A DNA stretch of 42,385 nucleotides from Ignavibacteriaceae bacterium (GTDB lineage: Bacteria > Bacteroidota > Ignavibacteria > Ignavibacteriales > Ignavibacteriaceae), in contig JACSRR010000163.1 in assembly GCA_014879635.1 (NCBI GenBank), positions 1 through 42,385 on the forward strand. Reading direction: 5' to 3'. Numbering within the stretch: the stretch's first letter is position 1; each line of letters begins with the position of its first letter. The position numbers and the translations under genes are program-made. Below the pieces are notes generated by a model. It saw only the letters and a program-made list of their open reading frames with translations. It made no database searches and was not told the origin of the DNA. Of the stretch, positions 1-9,100 are shown piece by piece.

Positions 1-30
1 TGCTCGGCGGTTAAAACCTTTTTTATCATG

Positions 31-99
31 CGACCGCCTCCGGGGTCGAACAAATCTGAAATTCTTTTTTATTACAAATATGTGACATCTCCGGCGTCA
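31..99. repeat. Two REP-like palindromic elements sharing a TCCGG core
   Basis: Element 1 (31-48) has arms CGACC and GGTCG around a loop containing CTCCGG. Element 2 (83-99) has arms TGAC and GTCA around a loop containing TCTCCGG. Both follow the pattern GAC, a pyrimidine-rich stretch, TCCGG, then GTC, so they look like two diverged copies of one small imperfect palindrome. Whether they recur in the genome cannot be judged from this window. Confidence 0.45.
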
Positions 100-186
100 A
101 AAACCATTTTGTTATTTCTAACTATTATTTTATTAACTAAAGAGTAATCAGAGATAAAAGTTCACTCCCAACCTCGTGTCAGGATA

Positions 187-230
187 ACTGATTACTGTCA
201 ACTGTCAGCGCTAGCGAACTGTCAACTGCG
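187..230. repeat. Interrupted heptamer repeat based on ACTGTCA
   Basis: Three consecutive heptamers (ACTGATT, then ACTGTCA twice) occupy 187-207. They are followed by a 10-bp insert containing the palindrome CGCTAGCG, then another ACTGTCA (218-224) and a partial copy ACTGCG. A 7-bp period in non-coding DNA is typical of short tandemly repeated intergenic sequences. The insert and the following TTCGCT form a possible small stem. Confidence 0.55.
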
Positions 231-263
231 TTTCGCTAAACTCTTCACTCTTTTTAAAACAAA

Positions 264-291
264 AAAGCCGTCCTTTTTCAAGGACGGCTTT
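264..291 (-). terminator. Rho-independent terminator of the 313-1623 gene
   Basis: Arms AAGCCGTCCTT and AAGGACGGCTT form an 11-bp, GC-cored stem with a very short loop. On the minus strand the stem is followed by a T-run (the A-run at 261-266 on the plus strand). It lies about 20 bp past the stop codon of the minus-strand T9SS-sorted gene, as expected for its terminator. Confidence 0.85.
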
Positions 292-312
292 CTTATAAAA
301 GTCAGTTAAATA

Positions 313-1623
313 TTACTTTAAGAGCAACATTTTGTTAACTAATCTCTGACCGCCTGAAACGAGTTCATAGATGTAAGTACCTGAAGCTAACTCTTTTGCA
401 TCAAAAGTGAAAGCATAAGGACCTGCTGCTAATTCTCTGTTAACTAAAACGGCAACTTCTCTACCTAAAACATCGTACACTCTCAAGGTTGTTAAACCTG
501 ATTGAGCAATGTTAAATTTAATTTCGGTAGATGGGTTAAAAGGATTAGGATAGTTCTGATATAATGAATAGTCAGTAACCACGCCTTCAACTTCTCTTAA
601 GCTGCTTGGATTAGGGTTAACAAATTTTTGAACTGCGTTAAATGTGCTAGCACTGAAGCAACCAACATAAGCTGTGTCGCCTGAAGGAGTGAAAGCAATA
701 CCTCTTGGTCTTTGAGCTGCAGAATCTGCACCGGCTTGGAATACCCATTTTAATGAATCTGTTAACTCATCATTTTCAGTATCGTAAGCATACCAGGTAG
801 CAACATCATAATAAGTTGTAACATCAGGATATCTGTTAGGTCTGTCATTTAAGGAACCTGAGGCAACCCAAAGTCTGTTGTACTTAAAATTCCATCCAAA
901 TGATTCACTGTCAAAACCTTTTAAGATAGTATCAGTTAAAACAAATGGTGAAAATTCGTCAGCTCTGGTATATTTATAAATAGCGTGGTTTGTGTAACCT
1001 GCCCAGAAAATTGTATTACCGTCTCTTGATACTTGGAAAGATCTTGAGAAACCTTCGGTAGCATCTAAAGCATTACCTAATGCAGAGAAAGTGTTATCAA
1101 ACATTTTTAATGGACCTGCACCCGCAACAACATGTGCCGTGAATAGATTACCGTTCTCATCAATTGCTGAAGAAGTTAAAGCTGCATTAGCAGTAGGGAT
1201 AACTTTGCCTAAAACTGCTCCTGTTTTATAGTCAATTCTATAAACTCTGTCAAAAAAGGAGGCGATAATATTACCGTCATTGTCTGTGGTTAAACCTCTA
1301 CCTGACATATCAAATAGATTGTCATTAACTCCTGCACCAACTAATCTTTTAAGAGGTGAAAACGGAGCTTCTGTTCCGTCAGGATTATAAATATAAAGTA
1401 CTCTAACATTAAGAATACTGTCCGGTGTTACATGAAGAGTGTCAGTAGCGCCAAACAATTGTACCCATACTCTGCCGTAAGGATCAACTGCTATACCATG
1501 AAGGCCTGAGCCTTTTTTCAAAATTGTATCATTAGGGAAATTGCCTAATGCCGACCAACCTTGAGCGAGTGCCGGAACAGAAAGTAGTACTAAAAGTACT
1601 AATGTCGTTAAGATTTTTTTCAT
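313..1623 (-). CDS. T9SS-sorted secreted propeller-like protein
   Basis: A 436-residue secreted protein. Residues 1-20 form a signal peptide ending ALAQ. The body has several segments of the form 'D-x-x-G-x-(I/V/L)-(W/Y/F)', for example DPYGRVWVQ, DNDGNIIA and DENGNLFTA. These resemble NHL/SMP-30-type beta-propeller blades. From about residue 350 there is a canonical type IX sorting domain: YQNYPNPFNPSTEIKF, then VYDVLGREVAVLV, SGTYIYEL and a final KMLLLK. In T9SS bacteria such tails direct outer-membrane export and surface attachment, so a surface location is likely. Start: ATG with GGAG 8 nt upstream. It is the last gene of the envelope locus, separated from the lipoprotein gene by 83 bp that hold a possible promoter. 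The ligand or enzymatic role is unknown; the neighbouring lipoprotein has a similar propeller-like body. Confidence 0.85.
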   Translation of the reverse strand: MKKILTTLVLLVLLSVPALAQGWSALGNFPNDTILKKGSGLHGIAVDPYGRVWVQLFGATDTLHVTPDSILNVRVLYIYNPDGTEAPFSPLKRLVGAGVNDNLFDMSGRGLTTDNDGNIIASFFDRVYRIDYKTGAVLGKVIPTANAALTSSAIDENGNLFTAHVVAGAGPLKMFDNTFSALGNALDATEGFSRSFQVSRDGNTIFWAGYTNHAIYKYTRADEFSPFVLTDTILKGFDSESFGWNFKYNRLWVASGSLNDRPNRYPDVTTYYDVATWYAYDTENDELTDSLKWVFQAGADSAAQRPRGIAFTPSGDTAYVGCFSASTFNAVQKFVNPNPSSLREVEGVVTDYSLYQNYPNPFNPSTEIKFNIAQSGLTTLRVYDVLGREVAVLVNRELAAGPYAFTFDAKELASGTYIYELVSGGQRLVNKMLLLK

Positions 1624-1653
1624 TTGATTACTCCAATAATTTATTGTTAAGTC

Positions 1654-1684
1654 GAAAATTAATGATTTTTTGAATCATATACAA
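1654..1684 (-). promoter_or_regulatory. Candidate Bacteroidota-type promoter for the 313-1623 gene
   Basis: Read on the minus strand: TTG (1682-1684), 20 nt, then TAATTTTC (1654-1661), one base off the TAnnTTTG -7 element. A small palindrome ATGATT/AATCAT lies in the spacer. The site is about 30 nt upstream of the ATG at 1623 and would allow transcription independent of the operon to the right. It is a near match only. Confidence 0.4.
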
Positions 1685-1706
1685 TAATTCAATACTTTAC
1701 AATCGT

Positions 1707-2975
1707 TTATCTACCGTAATATGGAGCACCTGATTTCATAACCCTAATGGCAAATGCATTTTGAGGAATGATTGTGGTACCCTGTACAACAGTTGACCGA
1801 ACATAGTAAAGATTCTGCCCGTTATCCCAAGAGAAAAATAGAGCCGGATATGGCTCAAATACGCCTGGATACAAAGCTTCTGCCTGACCCGATTGCGTAA
1901 TTTTTATTATTGGGTCAGGTAAATTTGTTGCAGCGTACAAAACACCGTCTGCATCAAAAGTTATGTTGTTTATTTGTACATTAAAACCGTATGTAGCGGT
2001 AAAATCGAAGAATAATTCTTCGGTTCCTAAATTGTTAGACGCATCAATTGCCATTTTGTATATTCTTGCCGAAGAATCTACGGAAACACCAATGTAGAGA
2101 TTATTATTATAAACTCTCATTGCTCTAACGCTGTACGGAAAAGGAAATGTGGCAACTGCTTTGTTGCTCATTTCAACTCTATAAATAAAGTTTGCACCTG
2201 TACCGTTATTACCGGCTGCATACATAAATCCGTTTTGATTGAAATCCATGTCAATTATACGGGTAGAACCGGTACCGAGTGCTAAAAAGTTAGCTGCAGC
2301 AACACCTTCGGTAATTTCCCATATAGCTCTTTGTTGATTTCTGAAACCGTACAATTTACCGTTAAAAAATCTCAAAACAGAATATCTAAGACCACCGCCA
2401 ATATCGGGAGTATATTTTGTCATAACTCCTTGAGGGGTGAGTTTCATAATATTATTTGTAGCCTGATTTGCTAACAATGAGATATACAAGTTGCCTTGAT
2501 TATCAAATTCCATTGCAGATGGCTCTTCAAAATCTTTAAAAGGGAAAACGGGTAAATATGCTTGTTGAAGTATATATTTAGCCGTATCGCTGAATTCTAA
2601 AGCACCAAGAACACGAACTTTTATATTAGCGGTATCACTACCCGGTGCAATATTAGCCGCTTTTACAACCAATCTGGTAGGCGAGGCTTCTAAAATTGTG
2701 CCGGGATTAGAATTAAACAATACTGTGTTCTCTTCTAATACGGATGAAAAATTCTGACCGTTTATTGTAATAACGGTAACTCCGCTAATTCCGCCGGCTG
2801 CCGGTTCAATTGCACTTATCACCGGTTTTGGTTTACCTGTGGCGTTCGGATCAAATAAACTCGGGATTTCCTTTTCGGCACAACCCGTAGTTAATACAAT
2901 CTGAACGGAAAAAATTAAAAGTAGAAGCTTAATAAAGCCTCTACTTTTAGTGTATTTTGATATTAATTCTTTCAT
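1707..2975 (-). CDS. IPT/TIG-domain lipoprotein with propeller-like repeats
   Basis: A 422-residue predicted lipoprotein. A hydrophobic N-terminal segment ends in the lipobox LTTGC, giving acylated Cys32. Residues ~50-135 match an IPT/TIG immunoglobulin-like domain (PVISAIEPAAGG, VITINGQNFS, VLFNSNPGTI). The rest has recurring 'D-x-x-G-x-(L/M)-Y-x-(A/S)' segments (FDNQGNLYISL, FNQNGFMYAAG, FDADGVLYAAT), suggesting an NHL/SMP-30-like propeller. TIG domains followed by NHL-type repeats are common in Bacteroidota surface lipoproteins, often next to TonB receptors, where they can act as glycan- or ligand-binding partners. The gene is 29 bp downstream of the PorV/PorQ-like gene in the same operon. 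No enzymatic motif was seen, so a binding role is inferred from architecture and context. Confidence 0.8.
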   Translation of the reverse strand: MKELISKYTKSRGFIKLLLLIFSVQIVLTTGCAEKEIPSLFDPNATGKPKPVISAIEPAAGGISGVTVITINGQNFSSVLEENTVLFNSNPGTILEASPTRLVVKAANIAPGSDTANIKVRVLGALEFSDTAKYILQQAYLPVFPFKDFEEPSAMEFDNQGNLYISLLANQATNNIMKLTPQGVMTKYTPDIGGGLRYSVLRFFNGKLYGFRNQQRAIWEITEGVAAANFLALGTGSTRIIDMDFNQNGFMYAAGNNGTGANFIYRVEMSNKAVATFPFPYSVRAMRVYNNNLYIGVSVDSSARIYKMAIDASNNLGTEELFFDFTATYGFNVQINNITFDADGVLYAATNLPDPIIKITQSGQAEALYPGVFEPYPALFFSWDNGQNLYYVRSTVVQGTTIIPQNAFAIRVMKSGAPYYGR

Positions 2976-3004
2976 TTCTAACCTGCTTTAATTTAAGGTT
3001 TATC

Positions 3005-4024
3005 TTAGTAAATGAATTTTACTGAAAAATTGTGAACATCACTAAATATGCCGAACGGCGTATAAGCGTAGTCAATACCCAAAGTTACTCCTGACAAAGA
3101 TTGTTTCAATCCAACACCTGCACTGAAATTTCTCTCATCATTAGGGAAAGAATAACCGGCTCTAAGTGACAAAGTGTTATAGAAGGTGTATTCGCCGCCT
3201 ATAAAAATTTGTTCAGGAAAATCTCTCGGGTGAGCTGCGTCAACAGAAATCAATAATGAGTGAATTGAACGGTCAACATCAAAGAAATCCATTGCATCGG
3301 CAGATAACCCTAACTTGAAAGTAAGTGGTAGTTGAAATCCGTCATTCTTATATTTTAATTCGGTAGAGAAGTTACGAACTGACATACCAAATTTCAAGCT
3401 TTTAAAGCCTGTGTAATAAAGAATTCCAAAATCAAATGCAATAGCGTCAAGTTTGTTTTCTTCATACATAAAAGCACCGGCATCATCTATATTAAAAGGA
3501 GCCGAACCTAAATCTTGACGAACATACTTAACATTACCGCCAACTGAGAATTTATCCGAAAGTGCGTTTGCATATCCGATACCTATTGAAAAGGCTTTGG
3601 GCGAGTAGGTACCCCACTCACGATAACCTTTATCAACGCTACCATCAACAACTGTTCCGATAAATTCACCGTAATCTACAGAAACAAAAGTGAAACCAAT
3701 TTTGCCGTATCTACCGTCTGCAGGGCTGTAAGCAGCACTTGCATACATATAATTAATATCGGCAATCCATTTATTCACCCCAAAACTTGCGTCAGCCGTT
3801 CTATCCATAAACCCTAAATTTGCAGGGTTATAAAAGAGGGATGAAGAAAAGGATGAAATAGAAGTATAAGATTCTCCCATAGCAGTAGCACGGGCATCTG
3901 TAGGAGCACTTAAAAACTTGAAGCCTGTTTGAGCTAATTTAACTCTGTTCTGAGCAAAAGAAAGGTCTTGCGAGAACACAAACAGCAAGTTTAAGACAAT
4001 AAAGATTTTAAATATTTTATTCAT
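3005..4024 (-). CDS. PorV/PorQ-family outer-membrane protein
   Basis: A 339-residue outer-membrane protein with a signal peptide of about 25 residues. After it comes the signature of the PorV/PorQ family (FadL-like barrels): FLSAPTDARATAMGES, then SLFYNPANLGFM. The rest alternates polar and hydrophobic residues and ends in an aromatic residue (SVKFIY), as in outer-membrane beta-barrels. In Porphyromonas, PorV carries T9SS cargo from the translocon to the attachment complex and PorQ contributes to cell-surface assembly. This copy sits in an operon with proteins bearing sorting tails (4040-6109 directly upstream, 313-1623 downstream), so a dedicated shuttle or substrate-channel role is possible. 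It cannot be told from sequence whether it is the housekeeping PorV or a paralogue. Gaps to its neighbours are 15 and 29 bp. Confidence 0.85.
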   Translation of the reverse strand: MNKIFKIFIVLNLLFVFSQDLSFAQNRVKLAQTGFKFLSAPTDARATAMGESYTSISSFSSSLFYNPANLGFMDRTADASFGVNKWIADINYMYASAAYSPADGRYGKIGFTFVSVDYGEFIGTVVDGSVDKGYREWGTYSPKAFSIGIGYANALSDKFSVGGNVKYVRQDLGSAPFNIDDAGAFMYEENKLDAIAFDFGILYYTGFKSLKFGMSVRNFSTELKYKNDGFQLPLTFKLGLSADAMDFFDVDRSIHSLLISVDAAHPRDFPEQIFIGGEYTFYNTLSLRAGYSFPNDERNFSAGVGLKQSLSGVTLGIDYAYTPFGIFSDVHNFSVKFIY

Positions 4025-4039
4025 TTTACACCTGCCGTT

Positions 4040-6109
4040 CTATCTTATTATTGTAAACTTAGCAATTTGTTTTTCACCGGTATTATTATCGGTGACAACA
4101 GCGATATAAATACCGCTTACAACAATCTGCCCTGAAGATGTAACTTGATTCCAGAAAGCGTCACCGCTTCCGTCTCTATGCTGAATTTCATAAATGAGTT
4201 CGCCCATTTCTGTAAATATTTTAATATCACAGTTTCCGGGAATATCATAAAATGCAATTCTATCACCTGCTGCACCTCCGGGGAATCTAATTTTATCCGG
4301 AGCGGATGTAGAAATGTACGGATTTGGTACAATTCTAATTTGATTGATAGCAGTACCTGCAGGTCTTTTTAAGCTTGCGGGGTCATAAGTTTGAGTGTAA
4401 TACCTGCTACTTTGAAGCCTGCCTGCCGGTGTTCCTGCTCCACCTGCTTGATTTGGGCCTAATGCAGTAATATAATAATAGTAGTCAAAACCACGGGAAA
4501 GAGTAACATCATCATAAGAACGGGCACTTCCCGGGAGATCTGCAATTTTATGATAAGTACTGTCAATGTTACCTAAAGCTCTGTATATTTCAAAGCCTTC
4601 GGGGCTTTCGCCGTCAAAAAGTGACCAACTTAAAGCAACTCTATCACCGCCGCTATTTACATCAAATGTTTTTGGTGGTTTAGGGGGTTGAGGTATATTC
4701 CAACCGGAATTGAAGTTATCGGTGATTCTTTGAAAAGTTGCCATCAAAGTATCTTTACTTTTCATAACTTCACGGTTTTTAGCTACATCGTTAAGAACAC
4801 CTTCTTTAAAAAGTTTACCGACTCTTAAGCCTTCTTCATATCCAATACCTGCAGCTGCTTCTGCCATAACAATTCTAATGCTGTCACCGGGTGCAAGTGT
4901 ATATGGTCCGTACGCAATATTATGGGAATAACCACCGGTACCGCTTAATGCAGGAGCAGCGCGTTGGAGAGCAAAATCACCGCTCGGCTCAATTAGGTCA
5001 GCATGTCTTGGTGCTTTGTGTCCTGCTTCAATAAAAGTGAATAATTCTTGCATTTGGCTGACATTAAAAGCACTTTTACCTGCACCAAAATTAGTAGCGT
5101 CACTATCTTCATAAGAAGTTGTTGCCGGTTGTGAAGGATCATCCGATTTATCAGTATTTGATTTATCTGCATGAAGGGTAATATTACCAACAAATTGCCA
5201 TGCTGCTAATCTACCAACTGTATCACCTCTATCTACAAAGGCTGCAGCGGTTGAATTAACCGAAAAGATAGGTCCACCTATGTTATCATAAGGAACAGCT
5301 TTATCGGGGAAATAACCGTGCCAAGAAAATCTGGCTCTGAATTGTTCACCCGGAGGGTCAGCTTTTACACCGTCACCGCGAGTGTCATTCATTGTATTTT
5401 TACCCCAACCGGTAGCGTTTTCTATAACATACCTTGCTTGTTTATTAACAGAGTACCTGTAAGTAAAGAAAAACCAAACATCTGTTAGCGTGGTGTTAGG
5501 TAATTCAATTGTGGGGTCTGCGTTAGTGTTGCCTGTGTTTTTATAAATATATTCGTAAACAATATAGTTATCATGGAACTGTTGACTAAACTGTAAAATT
5601 CTTCTCGTCATTGTGATTCCGAGTTGGGTATTTACAACATTGTCTAACATTCTATCCCATTTCATAGTTGGGTCAACGCTGTTAATTTCGACATCTTTTT
5701 CGTAAGAAAGGTTTCCGTCAACGCTCACAAGAGGAGCTTCAAATTGCGAAACCATATCAAACTTCTGTGGATAAGCAGCCCAAAATTGTGGGGCTCTCGG
5801 ACCAAAATTGATAACTTTTACAGGGTAAAAATCACCTCTTTCATCCGTAAAGTTTTTTGCTCCAATCCACATACCTTTTGCCGCTTGCATATCCTGATAT
5901 CTGTAAATAGCGGGGTATGCTAAGCCGAACTGTTGCGTTCTGATAAAACCGGCTTCTTCTAACTCGCATCCTATTTCGGAATACCAGCTATGTAAAGAGC
6001 CTACCGACATCCATTTGTTGATGAACTGCGCATTTGCTTCAAATGAGAAGAACACAGCCATCATCAACAAGGAGACTTTAAAAGCATTTATTTTATAAAT
6101 CTGTTTCAT
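4040..6109 (-). CDS. Large secreted protein with FN3-like domain and T9SS-type tail
   Basis: A 689-residue protein with a signal peptide ending NAQ at about residue 28. The first ~460 residues are rich in aromatic residues and unrecognised (for example FWAAYPQKF and VWFFFTYRYSV). Residues ~475-560 look like a fibronectin type III domain (VALSWSLFDG, GFEIYRAL, YYYYITALG). From about residue 586 there is a divergent sorting-type tail: IRIVPNPYIS, IKIFTEMGELIYEI, SGIYIAVVTD and a final AKFTIIR. This differs from the YPNPFNPST tail of neighbouring proteins but belongs to the same broad class. The ATG follows GAGGAA and lies 14 bp after the TonB receptor gene, so the two are almost certainly co-transcribed. 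Position suggests a surface partner of the receptor, but it shows no SusD features (no lipobox, no TPR-like helices). Function unknown. Confidence 0.75.
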   Translation of the reverse strand: MKQIYKINAFKVSLLMMAVFFSFEANAQFINKWMSVGSLHSWYSEIGCELEEAGFIRTQQFGLAYPAIYRYQDMQAAKGMWIGAKNFTDERGDFYPVKVINFGPRAPQFWAAYPQKFDMVSQFEAPLVSVDGNLSYEKDVEINSVDPTMKWDRMLDNVVNTQLGITMTRRILQFSQQFHDNYIVYEYIYKNTGNTNADPTIELPNTTLTDVWFFFTYRYSVNKQARYVIENATGWGKNTMNDTRGDGVKADPPGEQFRARFSWHGYFPDKAVPYDNIGGPIFSVNSTAAAFVDRGDTVGRLAAWQFVGNITLHADKSNTDKSDDPSQPATTSYEDSDATNFGAGKSAFNVSQMQELFTFIEAGHKAPRHADLIEPSGDFALQRAAPALSGTGGYSHNIAYGPYTLAPGDSIRIVMAEAAAGIGYEEGLRVGKLFKEGVLNDVAKNREVMKSKDTLMATFQRITDNFNSGWNIPQPPKPPKTFDVNSGGDRVALSWSLFDGESPEGFEIYRALGNIDSTYHKIADLPGSARSYDDVTLSRGFDYYYYITALGPNQAGGAGTPAGRLQSSRYYTQTYDPASLKRPAGTAINQIRIVPNPYISTSAPDKIRFPGGAAGDRIAFYDIPGNCDIKIFTEMGELIYEIQHRDGSGDAFWNQVTSSGQIVVSGIYIAVVTDNNTGEKQIAKFTIIR

Positions 6110-6123
6110 TAATTCCTCGTCAA

Positions 6124-9100
6124 TTACTTCAATTCAAGAGTTAATCTTAAACCCCAATGAACATCACGGGCATTTAGGAAAGCTGTGTATGGGAGATTAG
6201 GCATATCAATATATGATTTATTTTTTCTCCACTCTTCTTTTTGAGCTTCACTGGCATTATCATCCCAAGGAATATAGGGACCTGTTCTGATATCACCCGG
6301 CTTATCGTTCCCAACTTTATTTCCGTAGTTGAACTCGTTATAGGCATCGGGTAAATGAAGTGAAGCCATGTAAGCATCATAATCTTTTCCGTCAACAAAA
6401 CCGGCTCTGTATCCAAGATATTTGAAATTAAATACATTAAAAATATCAGCAAATACTTCAAGGTTTACGGGTCCGTATTTGAATGCTTTAGAAATTCTCA
6501 TGTCAACATTCCAAAAGTCTGACCATTGAATATTGTTAGAGAACCCCGGTCTTGTTCCGCCGGGTCCTGTCCAGCTAAAATACGTGCCTGAACTCCAACT
6601 GCCAAGGAAATTGATTCTAATATCTTCGAGAATTCTGTAACCACCTATTTCCGGTCCAAATCCGTCAGGTGTAAAGATATCTAAATTTAATCTTGCGTAA
6701 GGCTGAGGAACCGGTTTTGTTTGGTCAAAAAGGGCTGTATTTCTTTCTTGTTCTCTTTGCAGAGCGGGGTTTTCGTAATAAGTAGGTAATCCAAAGAAAC
6801 CGAAAGAAGTAACCATATAAGTATAATTTACAAAGCCTGAAACCCAATCGCCTCTCATTTTACTGACAGTAATTTCAAAACCTCTTATATCTCTATATCT
6901 GTTTGGCTCCGGAATTAAATAAGAAACTGCGTTATTACGGTTTGTATATCTTACTAATCTTTGTTCTAAGGTAACATCTTTGTAATATCCAGCAACTCTT
7001 AATAAGAACATATCAACTATATTGTGTTCGTAACCTAATTCATAAGCAACCGTTTTAGGAAGCGGATTATTAGGATTAGCAATTCTCGAAATTTGATTGC
7101 TAACCTGATTTCTTTGAACCAAGAATAAATCTTCAGGTACCGGCATTGAATAGAAATGACCGTAGTTAAAATAGAGTTTACTATCAACAGTTATCGGGAA
7201 AGCAATACCTAATCTTGGTGATAAATTTAATATTTGATCTGTTGCCTTTTTAGTGAGCAATTCGTCTATTTTGTCAGAGTTTGCACCTGATAAAGCGGTA
7301 TTAAACGGGTCGAATTCATAAAAATCACCGCCTGCGTGCGAATAATCAAGTCTTAAACCTAAGTTTGCAACCATACCTTCAAATTCTAATTTAGATTGAC
7401 CGTAAATTGCACCTCTAACGGGGAAAGTATGCCATACAGAACGGCTGTTGTTTGTTGGCAAGAATGGTTCAATTAAAGCGTAATTTACATTATTATCAGT
7501 GTAAATGAACTCGGCACCTGTTTTTACATTGAGGTACTTGTTCATTTGGCTGTTATAATCAAAACGCATTGAATATGTGTAAACTTTAGAAGAATCTCTT
7601 GAGTTACTGAATCCTAAACCCATATTCATTGAAGAACCGATACCGCTCGAAAATCCGCTTAAAACACCGTAAGGTGATTCGTCAAAGTAAGAATTTCCGA
7701 ATTTGTAAACAGGTGCGGTATTTCTTGGTGTTCCGGGGTTAGTGCTATACTCTGAACCAACCATATTGAGAGCAAATTCATAAAATGTAGAGGGTGAAAG
7801 TACATGAATGAACTTACCGCCAAACATATATCTGTCAATTTTGCTCGGTGCCCAATAATCAGTCGCAAAAACTCTTGCGTCAAGATAACTTGCTCCGGCT
7901 CTAACATCCATCTCATTAACAATTCCTGAAGAACCTCTAAAAATTCCGGGACCGCCGCTTCTGCTACTTCCGGTACCTGATTGTTCACCAAGTAATCCTT
8001 CAACGGTAACTTTCATACCTTGAGCTACATCAGCTGTAATTTTTAAGTGAGTACTCCATTCTTTATAAGAATCTCTTGAGAGAGGGAAAATGTACATTTC
8101 TCTCAAATTTCTATAAGAGAATAAAAACCTTAAATCGCCTAATTGTTTGCTAATTACAGGCACAGGACCACTAATACTAAAATCCATTGTATAGTCACCG
8201 AGTGAAATACCGGTCGGTCTTCTGTGTTGCCATAAGAATAATTGTTGAGCAGCTTCCGGCGTTAAATCATTAGAAGGGTCATTATCAGAAAGTAATTCTT
8301 CCGAAACTTTGTTCCAGCCTCTAAACTCTTGATACTGGTTGCGCGTATAAAGATCCCAGGCGCCGTTACTTGTACCGGTCCATGCAACTGCATCATCCAA
8401 ATAAGGTCTTATCCAATAAGAATTGGGGTCATTAGGACTATCGCCAAAGTTTTTAGGACCTGCATCTCTGTATCTACCCAAGAAAACAACATTGTATTTA
8501 TCTCTTCTACCTTCGGTTGTTACCACATTAACAATACCGGAACGGATATTTCCGTATTCAGCATTAAAACCGCCGGTCTGAACTTGAATTTCTTCAACAG
8601 AAGTGATACTAACACCGGTATAGGGAGTATTATCTCTCTCATCTCTAAGGGTGATACCGTTTATCATAAAAGCAGTTTGGTCTGTTGTTCCGCCTCTAAC
8701 GGAAAGCCCTTGAATACCGGCTTGTAATCCAACGGCTGCAGTTACGCTTACAACAGGCAAATTTTGAATTTCCTCAAAACCGATGTTCACCGTTGAAGCG
8801 GCAACATCTTTTTGAACTATTGCTTGAGTGGCAATAACAACAACTTCTTGTGTTTGAAATGCCTCGTCCTGAAGTTGAAATTCAACATCAGTAGTTTGAT
8901 TAATATTTACCCTAACCTCAGTAACCGTTTTACTACCATAACCAATCATAGACGCTCTAACGGCATAAGTACCGGGAGAAACATTAAGAATAACAAAATA
9001 ACCTTCGATATCCGTAGCTGCGCCCATTGTTGATCCTTCGATAACAATGTTTGCGCCTATAAGAGCATCGCCGGTTTTTGAATCTTTAACGAATCCGGTA

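Larger units (their letters stand above)
1..312. other. Gene-free intergenic region with repeats and a terminator
   Basis: No convincing reading frame was found on either strand. The stretch holds two short hairpin elements that share a TCCGG-centred core (31-48 and 83-99), a broken heptamer repeat (187-230), a small inverted repeat AGCGAA/TTCGCT (213-218 and 232-237) and a rho-independent terminator (264-291) that closes the minus-strand gene to its right. The gene left of the window edge is not visible. Confidence 0.7.

Noticed and set aside
1-60. tRNA fragment suggested by GGGTCGAAC
   Set aside because: No acceptor, D or anticodon arm can be built around it; the segment is better explained as a short palindrome.
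4040-6109. SusD-like identity for the protein after the first TonB receptor
   Set aside because: No lipobox and no helical TPR-like organisation; instead an FN3-like domain and a sorting-type tail.
8329-8727. 132-residue plus-strand reading frame
   Set aside because: Antisense to the plug-encoding part of the TonB receptor gene; no family likeness and composition of a frame shadow.
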